DNA of 64,000 nt, from NCBI RefSeq assembly GCF_002399615.1, contig NZ_DHDZ01000040.1, forward strand, positions 1 through 64,000, given 5' to 3'. Source of the DNA: Pedobacter sp. UBA4863. Its GTDB lineage: Bacteria > Bacteroidota > Bacteroidia > Sphingobacteriales > Sphingobacteriaceae. Both the position numbers and the translations under genes were made by a program. Position 1 is the first letter of the stretch; every line of letters starts with the position of its first letter. This document shows, one piece after another, positions 1-7,714 of the stretch. Under the pieces are notes generated by a model. That model made no database searches, was not told the origin of the DNA, and worked only from the letters and a program-made list of their open reading frames with translations.

Positions 1-41
1 TTTATTAATCGAGTTCAGGTTATGATGGTTTTTTTAATGTT

Positions 42-293
42 TTGAAAAAACATAAGACTCACTTTGATCAACATAATGAAAAAATAAAGGTTAAACTCGG
101 GCAAAACGGAAATGAGGCAAAATACCAATCCTATATCAATAGAGAGTTTAATAAAAATAAAACCCTTAGCATTTATATTGGAGAGGAATACACAAACTGG
201 GTACAAGCCAATTTCAAATTGGGTGACACAATGAAAGTAGAGATAGTTAACCCCAATTCAATAATCCTTTATGCAAGGGGAGAAGAGCATTAA
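42..293 (+). CDS. small AbrB-like hypothetical protein
   Basis: I do not recognise a specific family. The frame opens with TTG at 42; a short ATG frame at 22 runs into a stop just before it, so the start is uncertain and the gene may begin differently. The product has 83 residues. Its second half (about residues 42-80: strand, G-D turn, MKVEIV, then N-S-I-I-L-Y) resembles the swapped-hairpin pattern of AbrB/MazE-type DNA-binding antitoxins, but this is inference from pattern only. The stop at 291-293 lies inside the next gene, which starts at 271, so the two are probably translationally coupled. Confidence 0.45.
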   Translation: MKKHKTHFDQHNEKIKVKLGQNGNEAKYQSYINREFNKNKTLSIYIGEEYTNWVQANFKLGDTMKVEIVNPNSIILYARGEEH

Positions 294-726
294 TCTAAAT
301 TGGAGTGTAGGTAATGCCTTTATTCGCTATGTAGGGGGTAATCTAAGATATAGAAATAAAGCGGCGTATAAAAAGGTACGTATTGTCGAAATACAAATTT
401 CTGGCGAACAAATACTTTTGTTCACTATCCAATCTTTTGTTAAAGAAACCCTAGGCATTGCTATGAAAGGACATCATGCCTATCAATTTATTAAAGATGA
501 ATGGGTTAAAGTAGAAAAATCATCAGGTGTTGTTTCTAGTGTGATGGTTTCCAATCAAGAGGTTTTTATTAGAGCTAAATTTGGGCACGAAAAAGTAATT
601 AACCAAAATAATGTATATATCGAAAGACATGAAATAGATGCAATTTTTCAAGTAAGTCCGAAACTTATTGAAGTGTTGCAAAAACATGAGATAAAACTTT
701 ATGATTTTAGAGTAGCATTAAATTAA
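271..726 (+). CDS. hypothetical protein, 151 aa
   Basis: Unrecognised soluble protein without signal peptide or membrane segment. It starts at ATG 271 and overlaps the preceding small gene by 23 nt; the next in-frame Met is about 60 residues later, so the overlapping start is favoured. The sequence is rich in beta-prone stretches alternating with basic patches, and ends in a helix-forming segment with the pattern L-I-E-V-L-Q-K-H. The overlap with an AbrB-like small gene is the layout of a toxin-antitoxin or regulator-effector pair, but no toxin fold is recognisable. Confidence 0.55.
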   Translation: MQGEKSINLNWSVGNAFIRYVGGNLRYRNKAAYKKVRIVEIQISGEQILLFTIQSFVKETLGIAMKGHHAYQFIKDEWVKVEKSSGVVSSVMVSNQEVFIRAKFGHEKVINQNNVYIERHEIDAIFQVSPKLIEVLQKHEIKLYDFRVALN

Positions 727-743
727 GCCTTCATCTATTATAA

Positions 744-893
744 ATGAAAGATAAGCACAATAGTCTATTTGATAGAATTGGGGAGGTCATAAGAAAGTTA
801 ATTATTCTTGCTTTCTTACTGTTTTTAATTTATGCTATAATTTCGGGTTTAATTGAGCGAATAACATATGGGTCAAAGCACGGCTATTTTTAG
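744..893 (+). CDS. 49-aa single-pass membrane protein
   Basis: An ATG at 744 opens 49 codons closed by TAG at 891-893. The product has a charged N-terminus (MKDKHNSLFDRIGEVIRK), one hydrophobic helix at about residues 19-37, and a short basic tail, so it is a plausible N-in single-pass membrane peptide. It starts 17 nt after the stop of the 151-aa gene and may be the third gene of a small operon. No family recognised. The hydrophobicity pattern and position support it; conservation is unknown. Confidence 0.42.
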   Translation: MKDKHNSLFDRIGEVIRKLIILAFLLFLIYAIISGLIERITYGSKHGYF

Positions 894-902
894 CCTAACT
901 TC

Positions 903-1010
903 GCTGTTCGACATTTGCAATGTCGAACTCCTATCGGTGCATTTGTAATGCACATAGCTATTGCAGATTAAAAACCTGTCGATAAAGCTTCGGAATTGCA
1001 AATTCCGAAG
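903..1010. repeat. cluster of three REP-like palindromes
   Basis: Three near-perfect hairpins stand in tandem: 906-928 (10-bp stem, TGC loop), 937-953 (7-bp stem, TGT loop) and 988-1010 (10-bp stem, GCA loop). Each has an ATT/AAT core around a 3-nt loop. They lie between the small-protein cluster and the MFS gene. A shortened copy occurs at 3674-3734. The form fits REP elements spread by Y1 (RAYT) transposases; no such transposase gene is in the window, so the assignment is inference. Confidence 0.65.
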
Positions 1011-1024
1011 AGCAACAGGAACTT

Positions 1025-2254
1025 TTACCGTTTAGCCAGTACCAATGTGTTTACCCTGCGCATTAACAAAATGCTGATAATGGAAATAACCACAATAATA
1101 TAAGCTACCAAATTGTAATGCTCCAGTGGTTGTCCTTTACCATTTTGCGTAACAATTAAACCCGAAACAGCGGCGGCTACCCCACCAGAAATTTGTTGTA
1201 AAGAGGCGTTAATGCTCATGAAAGCACCTCGGTCTGCCAGTTCGGGAATGGCGCTGGTTAAAGCCTGCGAAGGGATCATTCGGCTCATAATGCCAGCCAT
1301 CATTAAAACATTTAATAACATTACCCAAACAAGTGGTGTAACAGCTAAATTGGTATAAACAACACAGACCAACATCATCCAGATAGAAGCAAAAGCAAAT
1401 AGGTTAAGCTTACTAATCTTGTCGCTCATTCTGCCCACTAAAGGCAAAATAATTAGCGAACTTATGCCAGAAACCATGAACAACATGGGCAGTTGGCTTT
1501 CGCTAACGCCTAAATTATTAACCGCAAAGGCACTTCCAAAAGGCATCATCATAAAGCCGCCAATAGAAAGTAGTGCGGTAGAGGTAAAGCCAATGCGATG
1601 CTTTTTCTGTGCCACGGTATGCCATAGGTGGGCCAACGCCGATTTATCTCTTTGTATCGATAAATGTTGGTTTACAGGTTTTAGTTTTACAGCAATAAGT
1701 ACCGCAATAATTACGGCCAAACCCACTACCAACCAAAAAGGCGCTTCCCAGCCCCAAATGTTGGCCAAGTAAAGCCCAATAGGTACGCCTAATACTTGGC
1801 TGGCGCCAAAACCCATTTGTACAAAGCCCATTACTCTGCCACGTTGCTGTAAACTAAACAAATCGGTAATAATGGCCATGGATATAGAACTAATTACACC
1901 ACCAAAAAGGCCGGTAATGATACGTGCCGCTACCAACTGAACGTAAGTATGTGCCAAGCCACAAAACGCGGTACCTAAAATAAACCCGATATAAAAAAAC
2001 AGCAATAACTTTTTACGATCAAACTTATCTGCAAAACCAGCGGTTAATAGGCCAGAAACACCCGCACTAAAAGCATAGGCCGATACTGCAATTCCAAAAT
2101 CTTTTGGGCTTAAGCTTAACGATTTCATGAGAATATCGCCCAAAGGAGACATGACCATAAAGTCTAAAATTACCGTAAACTGGGTAACCGCCAATAAAAA
2201 AATAACTATTTTTTGATAAGAGGTAAAGGTACTGCTTTGTGATTGGGCGGTCAT
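1025..2254 (-). CDS. MFS transporter
   Basis: Major facilitator superfamily exporter of 409 residues with about 12 hydrophobic segments. The typical motif between helices 2 and 3 is visible as G-x-x-A-D-K-F-D-R-K-K. The likely role is drug or metabolite efflux across the inner membrane; the substrate cannot be told. I use the ATG at 2254 rather than the TTG at 2275, because that TTG is itself the end of a TATATTTG -7 promoter box (2273-2280). The gene stands alone, with a decayed gene fragment upstream and palindromic repeats downstream. Confidence 0.9.
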   Translation of the reverse strand: MTAQSQSSTFTSYQKIVIFLLAVTQFTVILDFMVMSPLGDILMKSLSLSPKDFGIAVSAYAFSAGVSGLLTAGFADKFDRKKLLLFFYIGFILGTAFCGLAHTYVQLVAARIITGLFGGVISSISMAIITDLFSLQQRGRVMGFVQMGFGASQVLGVPIGLYLANIWGWEAPFWLVVGLAVIIAVLIAVKLKPVNQHLSIQRDKSALAHLWHTVAQKKHRIGFTSTALLSIGGFMMMPFGSAFAVNNLGVSESQLPMLFMVSGISSLIILPLVGRMSDKISKLNLFAFASIWMMLVCVVYTNLAVTPLVWVMLLNVLMMAGIMSRMIPSQALTSAIPELADRGAFMSINASLQQISGGVAAAVSGLIVTQNGKGQPLEHYNLVAYIIVVISIISILLMRRVNTLVLAKR

Positions 2255-2272
2255 AAATAAGAAATTGCTGTG

Positions 2273-2280
2273 CAAATATA
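2273..2280 (-). promoter_or_regulatory. -7 promoter box for MFS gene
   Basis: On the minus strand TATATTTG matches the Bacteroidota -7 consensus TAnnTTTG and lies 18 nt before the ATG at 2254. It excludes the upstream TTG as start codon. No clear -33 TTG is visible. Confidence 0.55.
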
Positions 2281-2297
2281 ATTAATCGGCAGCTTCT

Positions 2298-2380
2298 TCA
2301 TTTCACCCACTCGTTATAAGATTTCATCAAAGCAATTAGCGCACTTTTTCATCGAAAATTTCGGGGGCTTTAATGCTTTT
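2298..2380 (-). pseudogene. decayed 3' end of a 3787-4467-like gene
   Basis: Read on the minus strand, this stretch matches the last 26 codons of the secreted-protein gene at 3787-4467. KSIKAPEIFDEKV corresponds to ESIKATEFFDEKV; then, after a small insertion that shifts the frame, LIALMKSYNEWVK and a stop correspond to LIALVKSYNESVK. No upstream part of the gene is present. It is therefore a truncated, frameshifted duplicate, now separated from the intact copy by the fic gene. Confidence 0.75.
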
Positions 2381-2403
2381 GGTTTATAACATAAGCTAAA
2401 ACA

Positions 2404-3531
2404 TTAACCATTATTAAACAAAGCCAAGTAATCGTTAAAAACATACAGTTTGTTACGTTGTGTACCCGATACTTCCCTAATTATCTCTAACCGTTCCAAG
2501 TCGGTAAGTAGCTTATAGGCTGTTACGTTTGATTTTTGTATAACCGCCTCAACCTTAGCAACATCAACAATAGGTTGTGTGTACATAAATGCTATTACTT
2601 TTTTAGCATCTACACTTCTGCTGCCCAAATCCTTAACCGTTATTTCCAGGTTTTTTTGCAACTGCATAATGCCATCAAAAGTTATAACTCCTTTTTTTGC
2701 AGTTTCTATTACTCCAGTTAAAAAGAATTTTAGCCATTGGTTTAGGTCATGATTGGTTCTTACCCGCATCAAATTATCATAATACAATAGCCTGTTTCTT
2801 TCAAAAAAGTCGGATAGATATAATATAGGTTGCTTTAATATACCTTTTGCCACCAGATAAAGCGTAATCAGCAATCTGCCAACCCTGCCATTTCCATCTA
2901 AAAACGGATGTATCGTTTCAAACTGGTAGTGAATAATGGCAATTTTAACTAAATCTGGCAGGGGGTTGAGCTCATCGTTGGCAAATTTTTCTAAATCAGA
3001 CATCAATTCGGGAATAGCGCTGTGTACCGGAGGAATAAATATTGCATCGTTTAACGTTGCTCCTCCAATCCAGTTTTGGCTTGTCCTATATTCGCCAGGT
3101 AGTTTGTGCTTACCTCTTACTCCTGTTAGTAAAATTTTATGAGTTTCTTTTATCAAACGTGAAGAGAAAGGTAAGCTGTGCAACAACCTTACTGCTTCGT
3201 TCATGGCCGAAATATAGTTCTGAACTTCCTCCCAATCGTCTCTTTTTTCTTGCACAATTTCTTCTTTGGTCAAAAAGGCTTCTTCCATATTGGTCTGTGT
3301 ACCTTCTATTTTCGACGATTGTGTAGCTTCTTTAGCGATGTGCATTCTGATAAACAAATCTATATTTACATATTCAGAATACATATCTAGTCTGCCCAAA
3401 TGCCTATCGGCAGTACTAAGCAGCTGGATGACCTGCATATCGGTAAGTCGCCACTCTTTATTAATTAAGGAAGGTTGGAAACTCTTGTAATAGCCTTGAT
3501 TAATTTTACCACCTGATTGATAAGTATTCAT
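2404..3531 (-). CDS. Fic family protein with C-terminal winged helix
   Basis: Fic-domain protein of 375 residues, expected to transfer AMP or a related nucleotide moiety to a hydroxyl side chain of a target. The catalytic motif HPFLDGNGRVGR is complete (about residues 208-219). An N-terminal inhibitory motif S-S-K-I-E-G (about 72-77) fits the S/T-x-x-x-E-G/N helix of self-inhibited class II Fic proteins. The last 70 residues look like a winged helix-turn-helix, suggesting DNA binding. The ATG at 3531 is preferred to the GTG six nt upstream. The upstream region holds an operator-like array, so autoregulation is plausible. The target is unknown. Confidence 0.92.
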   Translation of the reverse strand: MNTYQSGGKINQGYYKSFQPSLINKEWRLTDMQVIQLLSTADRHLGRLDMYSEYVNIDLFIRMHIAKEATQSSKIEGTQTNMEEAFLTKEEIVQEKRDDWEEVQNYISAMNEAVRLLHSLPFSSRLIKETHKILLTGVRGKHKLPGEYRTSQNWIGGATLNDAIFIPPVHSAIPELMSDLEKFANDELNPLPDLVKIAIIHYQFETIHPFLDGNGRVGRLLITLYLVAKGILKQPILYLSDFFERNRLLYYDNLMRVRTNHDLNQWLKFFLTGVIETAKKGVITFDGIMQLQKNLEITVKDLGSRSVDAKKVIAFMYTQPIVDVAKVEAVIQKSNVTAYKLLTDLERLEIIREVSGTQRNKLYVFNDYLALFNNG

Positions 3532-3540
3532 AAACACTAC

Positions 3541-3636
3541 ATTTTCTTAAACAAAGATATATTTTATTTAAGAAAATAACGAAAAACTTAATTAGCGAAA
3601 ATGTTATTTAAGAAAATAACGAAAAACTTAACTAAG
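3541..3636 (-). promoter_or_regulatory. fic promoter with inverted and duplicated operator-like boxes
   Basis: A -7 box TATCTTTG (minus strand, 3552-3559) is flanked by the 11-mer ATTTTCTTAAA at 3541-3551 and its exact reverse complement at 3567-3577. The second arm lies in a 28-nt segment (3564-3591) that is repeated 40 bp further upstream (3604-3631), giving a third box at 3607-3617. An inverted repeat centred on the -7 box, plus a duplicated upstream half, is the layout of a repressor operator. The Fic winged helix is a candidate binder (inference). Confidence 0.6.
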
Positions 3637-3673
3637 CGAGATTGCTATTTAAAGTTTTAACAAATATCTCTCT

Positions 3674-3734
3674 GCTGTTCGACATTTGTAATGCACATAG
3701 CTATTGCAGATTAAAGATCTGCCGATAAATCCTA
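3674..3734. repeat. deleted copy of the 903-1010 palindrome element
   Basis: This is identical over about 42 nt to the start of the element at 903-1010, except that 28 nt between two CATTTG direct repeats are missing, which destroys both hairpins. Similarity continues into a CTG-CGATAAA stretch. The rest of the gap to 3786 holds a short dispersed motif (3754-3775) also found before radA (31501-31523). Confidence 0.6.
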
Positions 3735-3786
3735 TGATAGTGCTTGCAGAAACCGTAATTCGTCAATCTAAAATCGCAAATCCCCT

Positions 3787-4467
3787 TTACTTCACCGATT
3801 CGTTATAAGATTTCACTAAGGCAATTAACACTTTTTCATCAAAAAACTCGGTGGCTTTAATGCTTTCTGTTAAACCGTCATCGCCAGTTAGCTTGGCTAA
3901 CAATAAATTTTTAGTAGCAGCAGTTCTAGAACCATCGGCAGCAATTTCTTGCATGGGGCCTGTGCCAGGTTTTTCAAGAAAGTAGAAAACTTTTGCCTTT
4001 GGTGGTGCGCCAGCAGGACGTTCAACATCGTTTCTTCTCCCTCCAAGGTTGATACTTACACCACCCCCTAAGCCGCCACCCATGCCACCGCCAGTGCCCA
4101 TGCCCACACCAAATGTAGGGCGAGCTTTTACACGAGGTTGCACAGGCTCTGCCACACCTGAAGATCCACCAACGGCATACAAATTCACTTTTCCACCCTC
4201 TACTAATCTAAAAAATTTAACCACGGCTTTTTTGCCTACTATAAAAGGTTTGCTCTCGTAAGTATCACCATTCCAAAGAAACGATTTAATGTCTTTTGCC
4301 TTATATTCTTTTAAGCCCAGTTCTTCTGTTTGTATAAAAACAGATTCGTAATCGGTGCCTTTAATTTCGCCACGCACAAAGTTACCTTCGCTAATCAATA
4401 CCGCATCTTGAGCTTTTGTTGTAAAAACAAGCAAACAAATTAGGGCTATCAATTTTAAAACTCTCAT
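3787..4467 (-). CDS. secreted protein with glycine-rich linker
   Basis: Unrecognised exported protein of 226 residues. The start is the ATG at 4467, because an ideal signal peptide begins there (MRVLKLIALICLLVFTTKAQ); frames from 4524 would bury it. After cleavage comes a beta-rich region (about 20-100), a glycine-rich low-complexity stretch (about 118-140, G-M-G-x-G-G-G), and a charged alpha-helical C-terminus. It probably sits in the periplasm or at the outer membrane. A broken copy of its 3' end lies at 2298-2380. Function unknown. Confidence 0.75.
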   Translation of the reverse strand: MRVLKLIALICLLVFTTKAQDAVLISEGNFVRGEIKGTDYESVFIQTEELGLKEYKAKDIKSFLWNGDTYESKPFIVGKKAVVKFFRLVEGGKVNLYAVGGSSGVAEPVQPRVKARPTFGVGMGTGGGMGGGLGGGVSINLGGRRNDVERPAGAPPKAKVFYFLEKPGTGPMQEIAADGSRTAATKNLLLAKLTGDDGLTESIKATEFFDEKVLIALVKSYNESVK

Positions 4468-4654
4468 GTTCAAATTAACGGAAAATAATGTAGTATTGTT
4501 ATGTACAATAACATTAATTAACATCTCGTAGCACTTCCTATGTTAAACGCATAACGGCCTTATTGGATTCAGCAGCAATACGCAGTGAAACTTTTGCAAT
4601 AACAATAGTTTTGCTTGCGTAGTGCAAAGAAGGCAATACAGCCTTGAACTTTTG

Positions 4655-4680
4655 TTACTTTTGGTTCAAGCCAAAAGTAA
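4655..4680. repeat. 10-bp inverted repeat
   Basis: Perfect inverted repeat TTACTTTTGG / CCAAAAGTAA with a 6-nt loop, in the 384-nt gap between the secreted-protein gene and polA. It is upstream of both divergent genes, so it is not placed as a terminator. Such AAAGTAA hairpins are common filler in this phylum (from memory). Confidence 0.5.
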
Positions 4681-4734
4681 AAGAAAAACAAATTATAAAA
4701 TATTAACTTTACCAAGGTTGTATAATGCTTTTCT

Positions 4735-4822
4735 CGTCATTTCGAGTGAAACACAGTGAAGCCGAGAAAATTTTAATCAAGTTAAACCAATTCAAAGATT
4801 TCTCCCTATGGCCGAAATGGCG
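4735..4822. repeat. imperfect inverted-repeat element before polA
   Basis: The left end (CGTCATTTCGAG, then GAGAAA) and the right end (GATTTCTC, then CGAAATGGCG) are imperfect inverted copies over about 35 nt. This resembles dispersed CGTCATTTCGA elements known from many Bacteroidota genomes. It ends 29 nt before the polA start and probably lies in the polA leader or promoter region. Confidence 0.5.
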
Positions 4823-4851
4823 GCAAGAACAACCCAATTAAACGACAAAAA

Positions 4852-7650
4852 ATGAGCAATAAAAAACTTTTCCTTTTAGATGGCATGGCACTCATCTACC
4901 GAGCGCATTTCGCACTAAGTAAAAACCCACGTTTTACCTCAACAGGCATTAATACTTCGGCGGTAATGGGCTTTACCAATACACTGTTAGAAGTGCTTAA
5001 AAAGGAGAAGCCTAGCCACATTGCCGTAGTGTTCGATACCGCTGCGCCAACCGAGAGGCATACAGAATTTGAAGCTTACAAGGCACACCGCGAGGCTATG
5101 CCCGAAGATTTGGCCGCGGCAATTCCCTATATCAATCGTTTAATTGAAGGGTTTAACATTCCGGTAATTACCAAAGATGGTTACGAAGCCGATGATATTA
5201 TTGGCACGTTAGCTAAAGAAGGCGAAAAGCAGGGCTTTAAAGTGTATTGCATGACACCCGATAAAGATTTTGCACAACTAGTATCAGAAAATATTTTTAT
5301 TTACAAACCTGCCCGTATGGGTAACGAAATGGAAATATTGGGCGTGCCAGAGGTGTTAGCAAAATGGGAAATTGAACGGGTTGACCAAGTAATTGATATA
5401 TTAGGATTGTGGGGCGATGCGGTAGATAACATTCCGGGCATTCCGGGCATCGGCGAAAAAACCGCCAAAGCTTTAATTAAGCAATACGGTAGCATGGAAA
5501 ATATTTTTGCCAATAGCCACGAACTCAAAGGAAAGCAACGCGAAAATATAGAGAACCATGTAGAGCAGGGCTTGATTTCGAAAAAACTGGCAACAATTAT
5601 TCTTAACGTTCCCGTAGAATTTAATGAACAAGCACTTTTGCTAGAAGAACCAAACAAAGAACTGTTAGAGCCTTTGTTGGCAGAGTTAGAATTTAGAACC
5701 CTAGGCAAACGTATTTTTGGCGATAATTTTAGCGTAACCGAGGGCAAAACTAACGGACAGCAAGATTTATTCGGAAATACTGTGGCAACAAAAGAAGTTG
5801 AAAATCAACCCTCGTTATTCGACACCCCAATTGATGCCAAAAACATTGATAACACCCCACACGATTACCAATTGGTAGCCACCCCACAAGCTAGAAAAGA
5901 ACTAATTAACCTGCTATTGCAACAAAAAAGAATTGCTTTCGATACAGAAACTACCGGTACCGATGCCAACTTTGTAGATTTAGTGGGCTTATCATTTTCC
6001 GCAGAAATCGGTAAAGCGTATTATATTCCAACACCTCAAAACAAAGAAGAAACATTAGCTATTTTGGAGGAGTTTAGGCCTGTTTTTGAAAACGAAAATA
6101 TTATTAAAATTGGGCAAAACATAAAATACGACTTGCTTGTGCTAAAATGGTATGGCATTGAGTTAAAAGGCGAACTGTTTGATACCATGTTGGCGCATTA
6201 CCTTATCGATCCAGATACCAGACATGGCATGGATGTGCTTTCGGAAAATTATTTGGGCTACACGCCAATTTCTATCACTTCGTTAATTGGTGCAAAAGGC
6301 AAAAACCAATTAAATATGAAAGATGTTCCGGTAGAGAAAGTAGTGGATTATGCTTCGGAAGATGCCGATGTAACTTTACAGTTGGCCAATATTTTTGAGC
6401 CGATGCTGGCCGAAAGAAATGCCAATAAGTTAGCGGCCGAAATTGAAAATCCACTCATTTACGTATTGGCGGACATGGAGAAAGAAGGCGTTAGAATTGA
6501 TGCTGAAACCTTAGCCAATTATTCGGCGCAGCTACAGGAAGAAATTTTAAAAGCAGAGCTGAATGTTTACGAAAAAGCAGGGCTAAAGTTTAACCTGGCA
6601 TCGCCAAAGCAATTGGGCGAAGTACTTTTCGATCATTTAAAACTAGATCCTAAAGCCAAAAAAACCAAAACGGGGCAGTACCAAACTGGCGAAGATGTGC
6701 TAACCGCATTGGCCAACAAGAGCGATATTGTGCAAGATATTTTGGATTTCCGCCAAATGCAAAAATTGAAATCTACTTACGTGGATGCCTTGCCTTTGTT
6801 GGTAAACCCACGTACAGGAAGAGTACACACCAGCTACAATCAGGCCGTTGCCGCAACCGGAAGGTTAAGCTCTAATAACCCTAACTTGCAGAACATCCCA
6901 ATTAAAACAGACAGAGGAAGAGAGGTAAGAAAAGCATTTATTGCCAGAGATGAAAACCATATCCTCCTATCTGCCGATTATTCGCAAATTGAATTGAGAA
7001 TTATTGCCGAAATTAGTAAGGAAGCAAATATGCTGGATGCATTTTTAAACGGAATCGACATCCATACCGCAACTGCGGCTAAAGTTTACGGAATTAACAT
7101 TGATGAAGTTACCAGTACGCAGCGTAGAAATGCCAAAGCAGTAAATTTCGGTATCATTTACGGCCAATCGGCCTTTGGCTTATCGCAAAACTTGAATATT
7201 GCACGTAAAGAAGCTGCCGAAATTATAGAACAGTATTTTACGCAATATCCAGGCATTAAAAACTACATGAGCGACACCATGAACTTTGCCCGCGAAAACG
7301 GTTATGTAGAAACCATTATGGGCCGCCGTAGGTATTTGCGAGACATTAACTCTGCAAATATGACGGTGAGGGGCTATGCAGAACGAAATGCCATTAATGC
7401 GCCAATTCAAGGCTCTGCCGCAGACATGATTAAGATTGCCATGATCAATATCCACCAAGACATGAAGCAACAAAAATTACAATCTAAAATGACCATGCAG
7501 GTGCATGACGAGTTGGTGTTTGATGTAGTTAAAAGCGAAAAAGAACAGGTAAAAGAGATTATCACTAATAGAATGAAGACAGCCATTAAAACCGAAGTGC
7601 CCATTGAAATTGAGATTGGCGAAGGAAAAAACTGGCTAGAAGCACATTAA
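4852..7650 (+). CDS. polA: DNA polymerase I
   Basis: Full-length family A polymerase (932 residues) for primer removal and repair synthesis. The order is a 5'-3' exonuclease domain (about 1-290, with YEADDIIGTLA), a 3'-5' proofreading domain with DTET at 364-367, and the polymerase core. Motif A ADYSQIELR has its Asp at 709, motif B RRNAKAVNFGIIYG is at about 758-771, and motif C HDE has its Asp at 886. Both exonucleases appear intact. It starts at ATG 4852, the only plausible start. It is transcribed alone; an inverted-repeat element lies just upstream. Confidence 0.98.
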   Translation: MSNKKLFLLDGMALIYRAHFALSKNPRFTSTGINTSAVMGFTNTLLEVLKKEKPSHIAVVFDTAAPTERHTEFEAYKAHREAMPEDLAAAIPYINRLIEGFNIPVITKDGYEADDIIGTLAKEGEKQGFKVYCMTPDKDFAQLVSENIFIYKPARMGNEMEILGVPEVLAKWEIERVDQVIDILGLWGDAVDNIPGIPGIGEKTAKALIKQYGSMENIFANSHELKGKQRENIENHVEQGLISKKLATIILNVPVEFNEQALLLEEPNKELLEPLLAELEFRTLGKRIFGDNFSVTEGKTNGQQDLFGNTVATKEVENQPSLFDTPIDAKNIDNTPHDYQLVATPQARKELINLLLQQKRIAFDTETTGTDANFVDLVGLSFSAEIGKAYYIPTPQNKEETLAILEEFRPVFENENIIKIGQNIKYDLLVLKWYGIELKGELFDTMLAHYLIDPDTRHGMDVLSENYLGYTPISITSLIGAKGKNQLNMKDVPVEKVVDYASEDADVTLQLANIFEPMLAERNANKLAAEIENPLIYVLADMEKEGVRIDAETLANYSAQLQEEILKAELNVYEKAGLKFNLASPKQLGEVLFDHLKLDPKAKKTKTGQYQTGEDVLTALANKSDIVQDILDFRQMQKLKSTYVDALPLLVNPRTGRVHTSYNQAVAATGRLSSNNPNLQNIPIKTDRGREVRKAFIARDENHILLSADYSQIELRIIAEISKEANMLDAFLNGIDIHTATAAKVYGINIDEVTSTQRRNAKAVNFGIIYGQSAFGLSQNLNIARKEAAEIIEQYFTQYPGIKNYMSDTMNFARENGYVETIMGRRRYLRDINSANMTVRGYAERNAINAPIQGSAADMIKIAMINIHQDMKQQKLQSKMTMQVHDELVFDVVKSEKEQVKEIITNRMKTAIKTEVPIEIEIGEGKNWLEAH

Positions 7651-7714
7651 AAATAAATAACGTGTAAGGATTAAATATTTTCGCCCCAACCCAAAAAACC
7701 ACATCCAATATAAA

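Noticed and set aside
3541..3636. CRISPR-like repeats upstream of fic
   Set aside because: Only two copies at 40-bp spacing, no spacers, no cas genes; an operator array fits better.
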